Assembly: GCA_013399305.1 (NCBI GenBank)
Contig: VXAI01000139.1
Coordinates: forward strand, 1,376,539-1,440,538
Direction of reading: 5' to 3'
DNA from: Rostratula benghalensis
Lineage: Eukaryota; Chordata; Aves; Charadriiformes; Rostratulidae
Length of the DNA stretch: 64,000 nt
In this document: positions 25,407 to 37,000 of the stretch, in pieces
Layout: every line of letters begins with the position of its first letter
Position numbering within the stretch: the stretch's first letter is position 1
The notes under the pieces: model-generated
What the model was told of the DNA's origin: nothing
Database searches by the model: none
The model's input: only the letters and a program-made list of their open reading frames with translations
Made by a program: the position numbers and the translations under genes

Positions 25407-25919
25407 CTGGGTGAAAATACTCTCGTACTAAGGCAAACCTAATGTTCTAGCAAACTCCAAAGCAACCAATATCTGTACATTTTCAGCAAAAGTTTGGCCC
25501 ACCACCTCCTTTTTCAAACCCTTGAGAATTGGGTTCATGGCATAGTCAGCATAGAATGATTGCAGAAAAAGCATAGGTATTATGGGACATTTTTGTAATG
25601 GATAGAATCCAGGTTTTAAGTAACTTTGCTGGATATACTACAATTGACAGGTTCATGTATGGTATAGTCTCAGCAGCCTCGTAATGTTTTGTCTCATCAT
25701 CAATTTTTGAGGGTTTTGCATTTAATGAAGGTTAAATGAAATATAAAAATGTTGGCTTGGAAGAGGGTATCCAGCACATTTAATGCAGTCATTTTGCTAG
25801 AGCAGGATACCAAGCAGTACTCGAAAAAGGTCCAGTCTACTCCTCACAACAGGAAGCACAATAAAACATGCCCCACTTTTGATCAATCTAAGACTGGATA
25901 CATGCTGCAAGCGTATAAC

Positions 25920-25946
25920 AAAAAAAAAAAAAAAAAAAAAAAAAAA
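25920..25946 (+). repeat. Poly(A) tract, 27 bases
   Basis: An uninterrupted A27 run. About 58 bases upstream is an AATAAA, which superficially resembles a retrocopied transcript end, but the sequence before it matches no gene I know and CR1 elements do not use poly(A) tails. I treat it as a microsatellite. Confidence 0.85.
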
Positions 25947-26040
25947 GGTATAAGAGTTCAGGGAATCAGCAATGTCACTGCACTTGATAAACAAATATAA
26001 ACTTGATACAGCACTTGATAAACAAATTTCTCTGAAAATT

Positions 26041-27000
26041 ATCATGGAATCATAGAATGGTTAGAGTTGGAAGGGACCTTAAAGATCATCTTGTTCCAAA
26101 ACCCCTGCCATGGGCAGGGACACCTCCTGGTAGACCAGATTGCCCAAAGCCCCATCCAGCCTGGTCTTGAGCTCTTCCAGGGATGAGGCATCCACAGCTT
26201 CTCCGGGCAGCCTGTTCCAGTGTCTCACCACCTTCACAGGAAAGAATTTCTTTCTAGTATCTAATCTAAATCTCCCCTCTTTCAATTTAAAACCATCACC
26301 CCTTGTTCTATCACTACATTCCCTGACAAAAAGTCCCTTTCCAGCTCTCCTGTAGGCTCCTTTCAGATACTGGAAGGCTGCTATAAGGTCTCCCCAGAGC
26401 CTTCTCTTCTCCAGGCTGAACAACCCCAACTCTCTCTGCCTGTCCTCATAGGAGAGATGCTCCAGCCCTCTGATCATCTTCATGGCCCTCTGCTGGACCT
26501 ACTCCAACAGTTCCATGTTCTTTCTATGTTGGGAACTCCAAAGCTGGACACAGTACTCCACATGGGGTCTCACAAGTGCAGAGTAGAGGGGCAGAGTCAC
26601 CTCCCTTACCCTGCTGGCCACGCTTCTTTTGCTTCAGCCCAGGCTGTGGTTGGCTTTCTGGGCTGCCAGTGGGCACTGCTGGCTCATGGTGAGCTTCTCA
26701 TCCACAAGCACTTCCAAGTCCTTCTAAGGGCTGCTCTCCAGCTGTTCTCTGCCCAGCCTGTATTTGTGCTTAGGATTGCCATGTCCCAGGTGCAGGATCC
26801 TGCACTTGGCTTGGTTGAACTTCATGAGGTTTGCACGAGCCCACCTCTTGAGCCTGTCCAGGTCTCTCAGGATGGCATCCCTCCCCTGCAGTGCATCAAC
26901 CACACCATACAGCTTGGTGTCATCGCCAAACTTGCTGAGGGTGCATTCTATCCCCCTGTCAATGTCTCCAACAAAGATGTTAAACAGCACTGGTCCCAGT
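26041..27000 (-). mobile_element. CR1 LINE, 5'-truncated (about 0.96 kb)
   Basis: The plus strand starts ATCATGGAATCATAGAATGG, the complement of a CR1 3' tail, followed by GAGTTGGAAGGGACCTTAAA. The element then runs 5' through the 3' UTR, the whole ORF2 C-terminus and the end of the reverse transcriptase domain, stopping near 27000. The last 19 bases are imperfectly repeated just outside (27002-27020). Confidence 0.95.
26079..27000 (-). pseudogene. CR1 ORF2 remnant: end of reverse transcriptase plus C-terminus
   Basis: Near the 5' limit the frame reads [15 protein letters not shown], the segment before the polymerase motif C. Motif C is present as FGDDTKL (the usual CR1 form is FADD), with its two Asp codons at 26919-26924. 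Next comes the [28 protein letters not shown] stretch in two parts (thumb region). After at least one frame change, 26079-26483 is an intact 134-codon C-terminal frame with [20 protein letters not shown] and VKVVRHWNRLPGEAVDA, reaching a plausible natural stop. Motif A and everything upstream are missing, so it is inactive. Confidence 0.9.
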
Positions 27001-28720
27001 AAAACAGCCCTGGTCTCAGTAAGAAGAGAGATACAGCTCATACATGGAAGCAAACCAGAAAAGCCTTGAACTTTCCTGCCAGTCTTACCTGGAGGGAAAT
27101 TTCCTTCCTAGTCCCAAGCCTGGTGGCTGAGTGTAAGCGCTGCATACTTCAGAAAGCAGAATGTCATAAATAGTCCCAGAAATGCAGTCTTCCTCTCATG
27201 TTCAATTTTGCCTGCTCTTTGGTACCCAGAGAAAGGAGAAAATAGGAACCAGCTAGAAATGAAACTCAGCAGCGAGAGAAGATTGAAGTGTGCTGTGCAT
27301 TGCACGCAAGCAGTAGCAGCCCTGAAGTCTGAGACTGTACCATGTGGGCACAGATCTAAAGAAGTCACCAGTCTCCTTCTCTCCTTACAAGCCTGCTTGA
27401 ATATACTAACAAATTAGTCAAAACGCTTTATTCTCAGGGACAAACCAGGGTGAAGAAAATAGAGCATGAGGTAGTGTCTTAGGGTGGTATGAGACAGAGA
27501 CATTCTGGTTAGTAGTTCAACAATGACTCTGCAAAACATTGCTGGTTTTCTTTCTGTTAAGACAAACAGGTAATTGTTTTAATTGTTTTTAATTTTGCCA
27601 AGAACATAACTCACTGAGTGCATCTCTAATTATGCAGTTTCTCCGCTGCTGGATGGACCAGAATTGCCTGTATTTTTTAGACTGTTTCGGGCTTGCTTCC
27701 TTTAACAAGAATTGGTATGAGCTAGGCCTTTTTCTGCAAACCAAAGCATTTTGTCTGCTGGACCTACTCTTTCTAAAATTAATTAGTAAAATATTGGTGA
27801 TGATCAACCAGAACTTCTGCAAAGAACTCCCTAAGAGAGAGTGGAAGCCTACTTAGGGTTCTTCTTAGGGTTGCTTTTAATCCCAGCATAGGATTTTGAA
27901 CCATCACAGACACCTTCAGCCACCAAACACTGCAAAATCAGTCAGATTGCAAAATTAGTCAGACAGACTCCCTGGAGAGGAGCTCTCCATCTAGCTGCAA
28001 TACAAGAAGAACTGCTTATCCATCCCTTGTAAAAAGAAGAGTGAGGTTAAATGTGAAAACCATCATTGCAGTGTATGTCCCCTGGATATACAATTTTCCT
28101 CTCACATCTAAATGATAAAACTGCAACAGGATTTCTTTCCAAGGCATGTTGTCCCTCTCCAGCAACCACTCCACAGAGAATAGCTTCATTTTGTCACAGC
28201 TGTCATCTTTTAACCTCTTTGGTAATAAGGTCTGCACAAAGCACCTGCTCCTTTAGCAGCTACTGTCAATAGGCTTCAGGCAGGGCCAGTGGGTGCATCT
28301 GCCCAGCCTCCAAATTTGCAGATTTGGCAGCTACTCTATCAGCAGGTCCTTGGATTTTGGTATAGATACCAATAATCCTTGCTTTCTTCTAATCTTCCCA
28401 TCTGTAACAAACCTGCTGGAAGCCAGTTTTGTTGGACAGCTGTGGCTAACTGGTTTGTTTTGAGGAGATTGCTAATGTTTTCTTCAAATAAGGCCCGTTT
28501 GGGGGATACAGGGCAATAAGTGATCAAAGTGTCTACAGTTCTTCAGCTTTTTCTGTGATACACGCTGGATACCTTGAGCTTCTCAACAGCCCCATAGTTC
28601 ATTCCTCAACACCCAGGTCCTCATTTCCCTGCAGTAGACCTTACTTGGTGAGACCTGTGAATGATGGCATTATTTCTGACCAGATTTGCTTGCAAAAAAA
28701 AGGGCTGCATAAGGACGATT
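27001..28720. other. Unannotated spacer between two oppositely oriented CR1 copies
   Basis: These 1.7 kb contain no gene or repeat I can name. The first 20 bases look like a degraded second copy of the adjoining CR1 5' end. Some frames are open for 60-90 codons on both strands, with no family resemblance. Confidence 0.6.
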
Positions 28721-28734
28721 GTGGCCAGTAGGTC

Positions 28735-29326
28735 GAGGGAGGTCATTCTCCCTCTCCATTCTGCACTGGTGAGGCCACAACTGGAATACTGCATCCAGTT
28801 CTGGGCTCCCCAGTTCAAGACAGGGAACTACTGGAGAGAGTCCAGCGTAGGGTAACAAAGATGATTAAGGGACTGGAGCACCTCCCTGAGGAGGACAGGT
28901 TGAGAGAGCTGGGACTCTTTAGCCCGGAGAAGAGAAGGCTGAGGGGAGACCTTATTGATGCCCCTTATCAAAGTATCTGAAGGGTGTGTTGAAGGAGGAT
29001 GGAGACGGATTTTTTTCAGTAGCTCCCAGTGACAGGATGAGGGACAATGGGCACAAGCTGGAACACAGGAGGTTCCATGCAAATATGAGAAAAGGCTTCT
29101 TTCTGGTGAGGGTGACAGAGCACTGGAACAGGCTGCCCAGGGNATGGGCACAAGCTGGAACACAGGAGGTTCCATGCAAATATGAGAAAAGGCTTCTTTC
29201 TGGTGAGGGTGACAGAGCACTGGAACAGGCTGCCCAGGGAGGTTGTGGAGTCCCCTTCTCTGGAGACCTTCAAGATCTGCCTGGATGCAGTCCTGAGTAA
29301 CGTGCTCTGGGCAATCCTGCTTTAGC
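28735..29326 (+). pseudogene. CR1 ORF2 C-terminal remnant
   Basis: The frame begins [20 protein letters not shown], followed by IQFWAPQFK, typical of CR1 ORF2 after the polymerase domain. A 4-base deletion near 28815, relative to the sister copy at 38867-38870, shifts the frame. A second frame continues from about 28986 with [18 protein letters not shown] and [10 protein letters not shown]. It then meets the N and the 96-base repeat. It is non-functional with or without the probable assembly error. Confidence 0.88.
29047..29239 (+). repeat. Perfect 96-base direct repeat flanking a single N
   Basis: Bases 29047-29142 and 29144-29239 are identical over 96 positions (both begin ATGGGCACAAGCTGG and end GGCTGCCCAGGG) and are separated by one N. 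The sister CR1 copy has the block once. This is the signature of two contig ends that overlap but were joined without merging. Confidence 0.97.
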
Positions 29327-29390
29327 AGGAGAGTTGGACTAGATGATCTCTAGAGCTCCCTTCCCTTCTGATATTTCCATGATTCCATGA

Positions 29391-30689
29391 AAGGAGTTAA
29401 AATTGGGAGAGATCACCCCATTGGAGTGACTAGAAAAGTGATGTGCCCTTTGCTTTTCTCATGTTAGAGACTGCAGATGGCAAGCTGAGGACCAGTCTTA
29501 CCATAGCAGCTATTGAACTCATGAGGGTTTGACAGAGGTCAAAGGTGTTTAAGACCCTCTTACCTGCCACCTCCCCACTGGGTGGCTTGTGCAATTATTT
29601 ACTTTACCTAGCAAGGTAAAACAGCTTCCTGCTAAATAGGCTTGTCCTCAGATTTCCAGCCCAGGAGAACCTGGGCTGAACTCTGGAAGAGTCTTCAGTT
29701 GAGAAGACAACCCATGTATATAACCCTGACTTTTGGGGTATGTGTTTGATAGCCCTAGGGGTAAGATTTTGGTGTGTCTTAGTTTTAGCCACAACACTAG
29801 ACTATGAGTAATAAAGCGAGCAAGGCTTGAGCTGACTTAATGGCTGAAGTATTAGAGAATGGCATGAGGAGATGCAGTGAATGATGACCTTTACACACCT
29901 TTATTTAAAAAGCTGAAAAATGTAATGTCTAAAATTTAGTCTTAGGACTTTTTTTTCTTCCAGACCAGGATTAATCCCTGTTAAAATAGCCTCCTGATTT
30001 TAAAATGAAAAATACACCTGCTGGTGTCACCTTATAAAAATTGCTTTGGAAAAGGCATGAATTCAATTTAGAGGCCTCTGGCTGAATTCATCAGTGTCCA
30101 GCTTGACTGTATGCCCACAAAGGCAGGCAGCCAAAGCAATATAAAATGCTTGTCCTCATTTGTGCAAAAGGACTTAAAAGGGGCATGTAAGAAGATGCCA
30201 CACCAGGGACCCTCAAACCACTTTCATCTGTGGAGATATGGACTTTTGGTGGTGCTTTTACCTCCTACTCCACTTTCTTTCCTTCTTTCTCCCACTGTCT
30301 CCCTATACTTTGCTGAGAAATGTCACCTCCTCCCACTGTCTCACTACTGTCATATCATACAGTCAGGATTAGACTGAGCATCTAAATGTGGCTGCAAGGC
30401 AGCAGGGTAGTTGCTAGATCGCACGTTTGCTTACAAGGTGGATCCTTAGAAGGGAAGACAGCTACTGAGTAGTGCAGGAATTGACCCCATCTCCTTCTCA
30501 CTGAGAGGCAGAATTTCCTTAATGAAAATCCAAGCCCATGCTAGGAATTTTACATGTCTTTTCCATTTTTCATAATAAGTGGGCTAAATCTTAAAAGTTA
30601 ATGATTTTGATGGAGGGGAGAAAAAGAATCAGCAGCTAAAGTTTAGAAAATTCACTGTAATTACAAAACTGCTTGGTTACTGGAAGAGC
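29391..30689. other. Unannotated non-coding DNA
   Basis: I see no gene or named repeat in these 1.3 kb between a CR1 and a MIR relic. Confidence 0.6.
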
Positions 30690-30920
30690 AATGGCTGGTT
30701 AGTGATTAGAAGAAAAATGAGGGATCAGGACTTGGAAGTTCAATACCCACCTCTGACTAAGTTGGTAATGCATGAAAAGTTTCTTAACCTCTTTGTGCCT
30801 TAGGTTACCATAGTGGTACAAGTAGTACTTTAGTTATCTCCTGGGCATTCGGAAAATGTATTAATATGAGGCTTGAAAAGTACATTGCCATCAGAGAATG
30901 AGGGGTATTACTATCTACAG
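30690..30920 (+). mobile_element. MIR/CORE-SINE relic
   Basis: The order of landmarks follows MIR: TGGTTAGTGATTAGAAG (tRNA-like A box), GGACTTGGAAGTTCAATACC (B-box region), CCTCTGACTAAG, then TTTCTTAACCTCTTTGTGCC with TTAGGTTACC, which corresponds to the strongly conserved 'ACTTAACCTCTCTGTGCCTCAGTTTCC' block (core). A diverged tail follows, with ATTAATATGAGGCTTGAAAA resembling the sauropsid form of the family. Identity is visibly eroded, as expected for an insertion older than modern birds. Confidence 0.65.
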
Positions 30921-30984
30921 ATGCCAAGAAGCATTGGTAGCCTCAGCACTCCTGGTGAAAGCTGAACACAGAAAATGTTTAGAA

Positions 30985-31022
30985 ATAATAACAATAACAA
31001 CAACAATAATAATAATATATTA
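30985..31022 (+). repeat. AAT/AAC-rich microsatellite running into a gap
   Basis: AATAATAACAATAACAACAA-type sequence becomes AATAATAATAT and then reaches the N run. Trinucleotide periodicity is clear. It is probably longer than shown. Confidence 0.85.
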
Positions 31023-31096
31023 NNNNNNNNNNNNNNNNNNNNNNNNNNNNNNNNNNNNNNNNNNNNNNNNNNNNNNNNNNNNNNNNNNNNNNNNNN
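31023..31096. other. Assembly gap (74 N)
   Basis: A run of 74 N follows the AAT-type microsatellite, so the gap was most likely caused by that repeat. Confidence 0.99.
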
Positions 31097-34000
31097 ACTT
31101 GGCCAGAAGTTTAGAACAGTTTAACCATTGCTAATCTAAAATCTCTCATCCCTGTAGAATATTTTTCTACTGCTGGAGAAAAACAGCTATATACTATTTA
31201 ATACTTGTTATATGGCATTTACAATGGAGTCACTGTACACAGAAAGGTAGCACAAGGATAAGTGTAATGCAAATAGAACTGGAGCTCCCAGAGCAAGAGA
31301 TAGGAGAGCAACACATCTTTCTTTGTAAGACAAGATTGACTCTCCATAAACCTAGCTAAAGAATTAACTGTTAAAGTCTAAAAATCTTCAAGTGGAAAAT
31401 AATCCCTTTAAAGCCTAGAATTTTAGGCTCGAATTTTAGGAATTTTAGATTTAACTACTGGCTGTAGTCAGAACAATGCTCTATTTTTAGGTACTGCAGG
31501 TGTTGCAAGCTTGATCCCTTTTGCTTGGAAAGGTTGCATTTGATTTCTTGTCAGGCTGTTCAGATAGCAGTGAACAAAGCCAAGCAGAAACCAAGTGCTC
31601 ACAAAGAAGAACTTATCTGAGAAACATTTCCCGAGTTGAATTTGTGCTCTCTGTCCTTTTTTTGACTCACAGGAGTGGAGAATAAGCCTAACTGGGGCTG
31701 TGATGGAGGAGTGAAGTAGCAAAGAATAACGTGTGGCTTTGATTACTGCTAGCCAAGCGCTACAGATATTCAGGTTTGACTGTCTGTATAGTGGCAAGCT
31801 GACAACTGTGATATGAACAGTTACTCTGCCAAAGTGGGTACCAGGATTCACTTGCAGGCATGCAGGCAAGGTAGGGGTGTAAGAAATTCATTGCTGTAAT
31901 GGCCCTGTGGTTTTGGGCTGCCCAAATTAGGGAAGACAAGACTGAATGACCCGTTGGCATCAATGACCCAAGGTTTGTGGTAGTGGAGAAATGCTGTGGC
32001 ATAGTCTGTATGTCTTCCCACCCTTCCTGATTATTCTTCATTCCTGGAAGACTGTTTGAGTTAGTGTTTCCCTTAGTTTATCTTGAATGCCCAGGGAAAA
32101 TTTAATGCACCAGTGGTCATTCAGAAATGCCAGAAACTGTGATGGAAAAGACATACAGGAGGCACGAGACCTGTAGTACAACCTCTGGAAGACCTGAAGC
32201 ACTCAGGCTTTTATTTTCAGACACCCTCACACGGCTGAGGCTGAACCCTCTTGGGCTGACCAAGACCTTCCCAGTTTCCACAGGGTTCCCTGTGAGGAAA
32301 ACTTTCCTGTCCAGGTTCAGACAGGCAGCCTAGGCAGCCTGACAGGCAGGATCCATGCTGCGTGTGAGCTAACTAAGAGTGGTGGAGTTTCTACTGACAT
32401 GAATAATTTAATTCACATTTGAAATTCAGAGTTAAGGGGAACTTTTGACACATGCCTCCTTGTAGGTAGACACCAGAGACATGGCAATAAAAACAGGCAT
32501 AGAAAAATCAGAAATTGCTTGTTGCTTTAGGCTTATTATAATTTGTTGCTTGCTAGGGAATGTATCAGCCATTCACTCTGCTGGTGTATTCAAAATTATT
32601 AGTTCTTTATTTTTTGTGGTGACTCTGAAGCTAAGAAACTCAAAATAATGAAAAAGAAGGGATGAGAAGTTGAGTAGTTTAACAAAAGACAGTAAGAACA
32701 GAAGTTGAGAAGGAGAACAAGGAGAGATGATGTAGATTTTAAACAAACATAAGTGTTTACTCTCTTCATTTACAATGGTGTAAGAAGTTTATTCCCATTA
32801 GGCAACTTGTGAAGGGATTTGTTCCCATCATGCAGACTAAAGTGGAATCCGTGTGTCCATCATGTAATACGTTGCTTATCATGCTGCAGAAGATGCTCTT
32901 CTCATTTCCCTCCACTGGGACAAGTAAGCTGGGAGCTCAGGAATCTGCTGCCTTACATATACTGAGAAAATGAGTGGCGTGAGAGGTGGCGTCTTTTTTC
33001 CCAAGTCCAGGGACAGAAATCATGGTGGGAATGAGTGTCCGTCCTGTCCCTAGATCCCATGTGCTACTCATTGGATCTCAGTTTTCACATCCATTTCAAC
33101 CTGCCAGCTCTACTACTTCTAGAGGCAGATCAATGATCAAGCAGTCACCAAGCAGCTCTGGCTTTTGGTCCTCTGGAAATGCTAGAAAAATGGCCACGGT
33201 GTACACACAGCACAGAAATTCTACATGCAAGGGAAGGTTAGTGTTTCAGACTCACTTCTGTTGTGACACAGAGCCAACTTGTGTAAAGTGGCTAGACTGG
33301 CTAGCAGAGGTACCAGGAAACTTGATGTTCCTCATGGTCATGTGAGACAGTTCTGTCTTGGTGAGCATCTGCAGCTCCTTGTATTGCTAAATGAGCATCC
33401 TGCAAATGCTTCTCTTTCCAGTTTGTATGGTGGAAATCACAGTCTGTATTTCTTTCTGGTCCTGGAGCAGGATTTGCTTTGTGTATTACAATTGCAGAGC
33501 TCCTCTGGCTAAATTGCAGAATATTGAGAGTGATTTGGTGCACAGTTGTGGCAGTTGGTTCAGGCTTTGTGCCTGAGCTTTGTGAGGTCATTTATACTAG
33601 AAAGCCAAAGGTCACTTGGTTGTCATGCAATCTATTGCCCTCCCGTGTGTCCTGTCAAGTTCAGGACAAGTGAGACATAGTGGCACTAGTGCAATGGCCT
33701 GGGTCAAAGTGACTTTAGCATATTGTTCGTGCTCAGGGTCATTCAGGAGAAAAAAAATTTGGTGTGAAGTAGGGCAAGCAGGAATTTGATGAGCCAGTAT
33801 CCAGATCACTGGATGATAGTTTGGGACCACCCGCCTGTTGTTTTTTTCAGTAATCACATCAAAAAGTCTGAACCCTCAAAACATTTTTGCAATGAGAAAA
33901 GAGTATTTGGTTTTGATGCAGTTCTATTTCATTGATGATATTTCATTTTCTGTAATCCTGGAGAGAGAAACTTCTTGTCTGGCTGCTTGCCCTGTTTTTA

Positions 34001-37000
34001 AATGTCTTCCTGAGAACCAGGAATGTGAGTCTGGAATCAGAAACAAAATAAACCCATGGGCAAGTTTGGGCCTCCAGCTCACTGGAAACCAGGCCCAGGC
34101 TTGTCATCTCTGCTGCATATCTTCTTGATTTATAGAAGGAAAGATCAGTCTTTAGGTGTGCACTTGCCTGTTTATTCTTTGATCAGCCTTTCCCAAGTGT
34201 CCATGCAGTATGTACTTGATGTGTTTGTGTATTTCCAGCACACTTACCCTGGTTTCTCTTGTCTGGAACAGGCTTTTCAAATTCCTCTGCTGCTGCAATG
34301 AGCTTTTAGAGTAAACATGGGTTTTGTGTTAATTTAATGCACTAAGCAGATAATGCACAATGTACATGCTTCCTTCCTGCATGCCGAACTGGAGATCCCC
34401 TCCATGTATGTTACCCTAATGTGCTCACTGCCGTACTGCTTGGGTTTGCAAGAACCTGAACGGCATCCTTAAAAGTTAGTACAGGTGGAAATGGTTTAGT
34501 TCACATCAGGATGATCCTTCATCAAACAGGAGTCATTGGCTGAGGACAACATGCCAATGCAGCTCCAAGCTAGCATCTTTATGTGGTACAGCCCTTTACC
34601 CGATGACTGGCTCTTTTCACAGAGACGTCTGACACTTGATAACGAGCCTAGTGCTCCTGATTCTCTCCAGGCCTGGTTGAGGAGCTACTTTTCAGGGCCA
34701 CTTCAGCTTTTGACTGTGTCTACCATTTTCTGCTCAGGCCTCTGGACTGGGTGTCCTCACTCTATCCATCTCTGCATGCTATGAACTCTCACAAATCCCC
34801 ATTCCTCCCCATCCTATCATGCCTCTCATAACCTACACAGATCATGGAGCAGATTAGGAATACTTGAGCTGAAAAAATCCTCAACAGGATTCAAAAGGAG
34901 CATAAAATATCTTCACATTTGTACCTGGATAATGATTTACTTCAGACGTTTTGGTTTTTTTCCCCACTCTACTGATTCACTGATACTAGTAGTGCTGGGA
35001 ATCCATAAAAAAAATTAATTCAGTTTAACGCATTTGATGTGTTTGTTAGAAAACCCATTGCTGAGTTTGAATAATTAGAAATAGCTCAGTTTATCTATCA
35101 CCACTCTCAAATTCTGACTCTATCAATATGCGTTGGTTACACAGATCTAAAGGTAAAGTTGAACCCAGTAGCTTACTGGACTGTATTCTTGTTGGAGCCA
35201 GAATGTGGTGAAAAATTGGTCACAAACTGCATCTCAGAAGACTTCTTATTACGTCTTTGAGTTACATCACTATCTCCCTAATTGGCTTTGATATTGCTGT
35301 TCTTATTTTAGGATGCATCTGATGAATGAAGAATTTTCTTTGTTCTACTTCAAAGTAATTGTACATTCTGTAGATAGTTTTGCACCCTGTTGAAATTTTA
35401 TTCTGATGCTTTGGAGGACATTAAACCAATTTCATTGCATTAACTTCCGTCTGTCTGATTGCCGCCCCATTTCTGTGGGGCAATAATGAATTATTAGTCA
35501 GAACTAAACTGAAGAAATTTACCATATATATTAAAATGTTTTCTGAAAAGTAAATGTCAGGTTCATACACCTGTTTTGCCTCCAGTTCGTTCAGTGGGCC
35601 CAGCTCTCCTGAAGAGTGGTAAAGTTTGGCCTTGCACTACAGGTGTAGTACAGCTGTCAGCACCTGACATGGGGCCTCACAGAGAGGGTTAAATGCAGCC
35701 AGGGGAAGATCCAATTTGATCAGCTCCAGTCTGCAGACAGGTAGCTGAATGTCCAGCCTGGGGAGTTACAGTTTCTTTTTCTCTAAATTGCCCTGTAATT
35801 CCTGTGTTCCTGTCTATTCAGTGTCACAGGAAATGTCCTCCCACCCAGCAACCCCATCCCATAGTAGCCAGGGTTCTCTAATACTCTTCTACGGCCACTT
35901 GGGATGGACTGAAACCCAGTGCAACTGCAAAGATCTGCAGTTGAAGCTATTTCGGGACAAGTCCTCTACCTGTTTGCTATTATAAGGCAGGTGAAAACTG
36001 CCCTATCAAGTGTGTCTTTCACTGAGCATAAAAGCCTGAGGCTTTGGAGGCTGAAACAAGACAGTTTAGCCAAGAAAGTACTGGCTTTTCTTGTGGATGC
36101 CCAAGGAACCTTCTGTCCATCTTAGAGGACATTGTAGAGATTCAGGGATTAAGAAGTACTGAAGGGCAGACAGGCTGCATCAGTGTTGGGACTTAAGAAG
36201 AATTTAGGATTCTTGCATGTCACCTGATCTGATCAAGGAGACAAAAGAAGGGTTCTTCCCATGCATCTCCATTGCTTTCAGGAACAAGTGCCTTCTACTG
36301 GATCATGCAAAGAGGTTGTCTAGAAGTCTCACTCTATTTCTTAGTATTTGGGGATGGACATATCATGTGGCAAAGAGATAAATATTCAGAAATTAATGTA
36401 CCAAGTCCATTCCTATGTACCTAAGTTATCCTAAGTGACATAAAATAAACTACTGCAGCCAAGGGACAGCTGCAGCCAACAACTTCTTAGAAAGTTATGG
36501 TAAAGTGAGAAAATCCCTTTTGTGTCTGTCTGAAAATGGGGGTGCTATGGACAGAACTCAGCCTGCTGAGCATTACTGACCAAAAAGACCAAGGAGGTGG
36601 GAAAACTATGAGCTCTTTAGTTTATTAAGCATTTCTTCTCTCACTTCTGTCTTACTGCTTTCATCTGCATTTTCCATGACTGCTGAAGCTCACAATACCT
36701 GAATTTTCAGTTTGTAGTGCCCACTGCCCTTGCTCTTCCCTTTTCTGATTTATTGCGGGGTTTTAAATTCACTTTATGCCTTTTAACGCTACTTGAACTC
36801 CGAAATCCAGGGAACAGCCATATTCTCCTGGGAATGAGACATACTTGGCTCAGATATTTTGTGAAAGTATAGAAACTTGTTCACTGCTTCTCACTACCTT
36901 AGCTGTCCTTGCACTGCAGATGTTGCACACTGTGAAAGGGCTGGAGAGATGCTAAGTCAAATGGTTTGAAGGGACAAATATGTAGTTCCCATCTAGTTCC

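Larger units (their letters stand above)
20199..25919. other. Unannotated non-coding DNA
   Basis: Apart from the tandem duplication at 20497-20621 and the palindrome at 25383-25406, no gene or named repeat was recognised. Around 23130-23270 the wording (GTGGGTGTTTAGGCTACTG, then an AAATATCTGCC-type segment) hints at a very old amniote repeat, but I cannot assign it. Confidence 0.55.
28721..29390 (+). mobile_element. CR1 LINE, 5'-truncated, with internal 96-base duplication
   Basis: The copy starts at GTGGCCAGTAGGTCGAGGG and ends with AGTTGGACTAGATGATCTC, a CTCCCTTCCCTTC segment and CCATGATTCCATGA, a canonical CR1 3' UTR and tail. It is closely similar over its whole length to the 3' part of the CR1 at 37590-39333, including the unusual GAGCTCCC wording, so both belong to one subfamily. 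It contains a single N at 29143 between two identical 96-base blocks. Confidence 0.95.

Noticed and set aside
25749..25946. Possible processed retrocopy ending in A27 with an AATAAA upstream
   Set aside because: The sequence before the A tract matches no transcript I know, and retrocopies with poly(A) are rare in birds because they lack active L1.
26457..27002. 181-codon plus-strand frame
   Set aside because: It is antisense to the ORF2 of the minus-strand CR1 at 26041-27000. The real similarity is on the minus strand.
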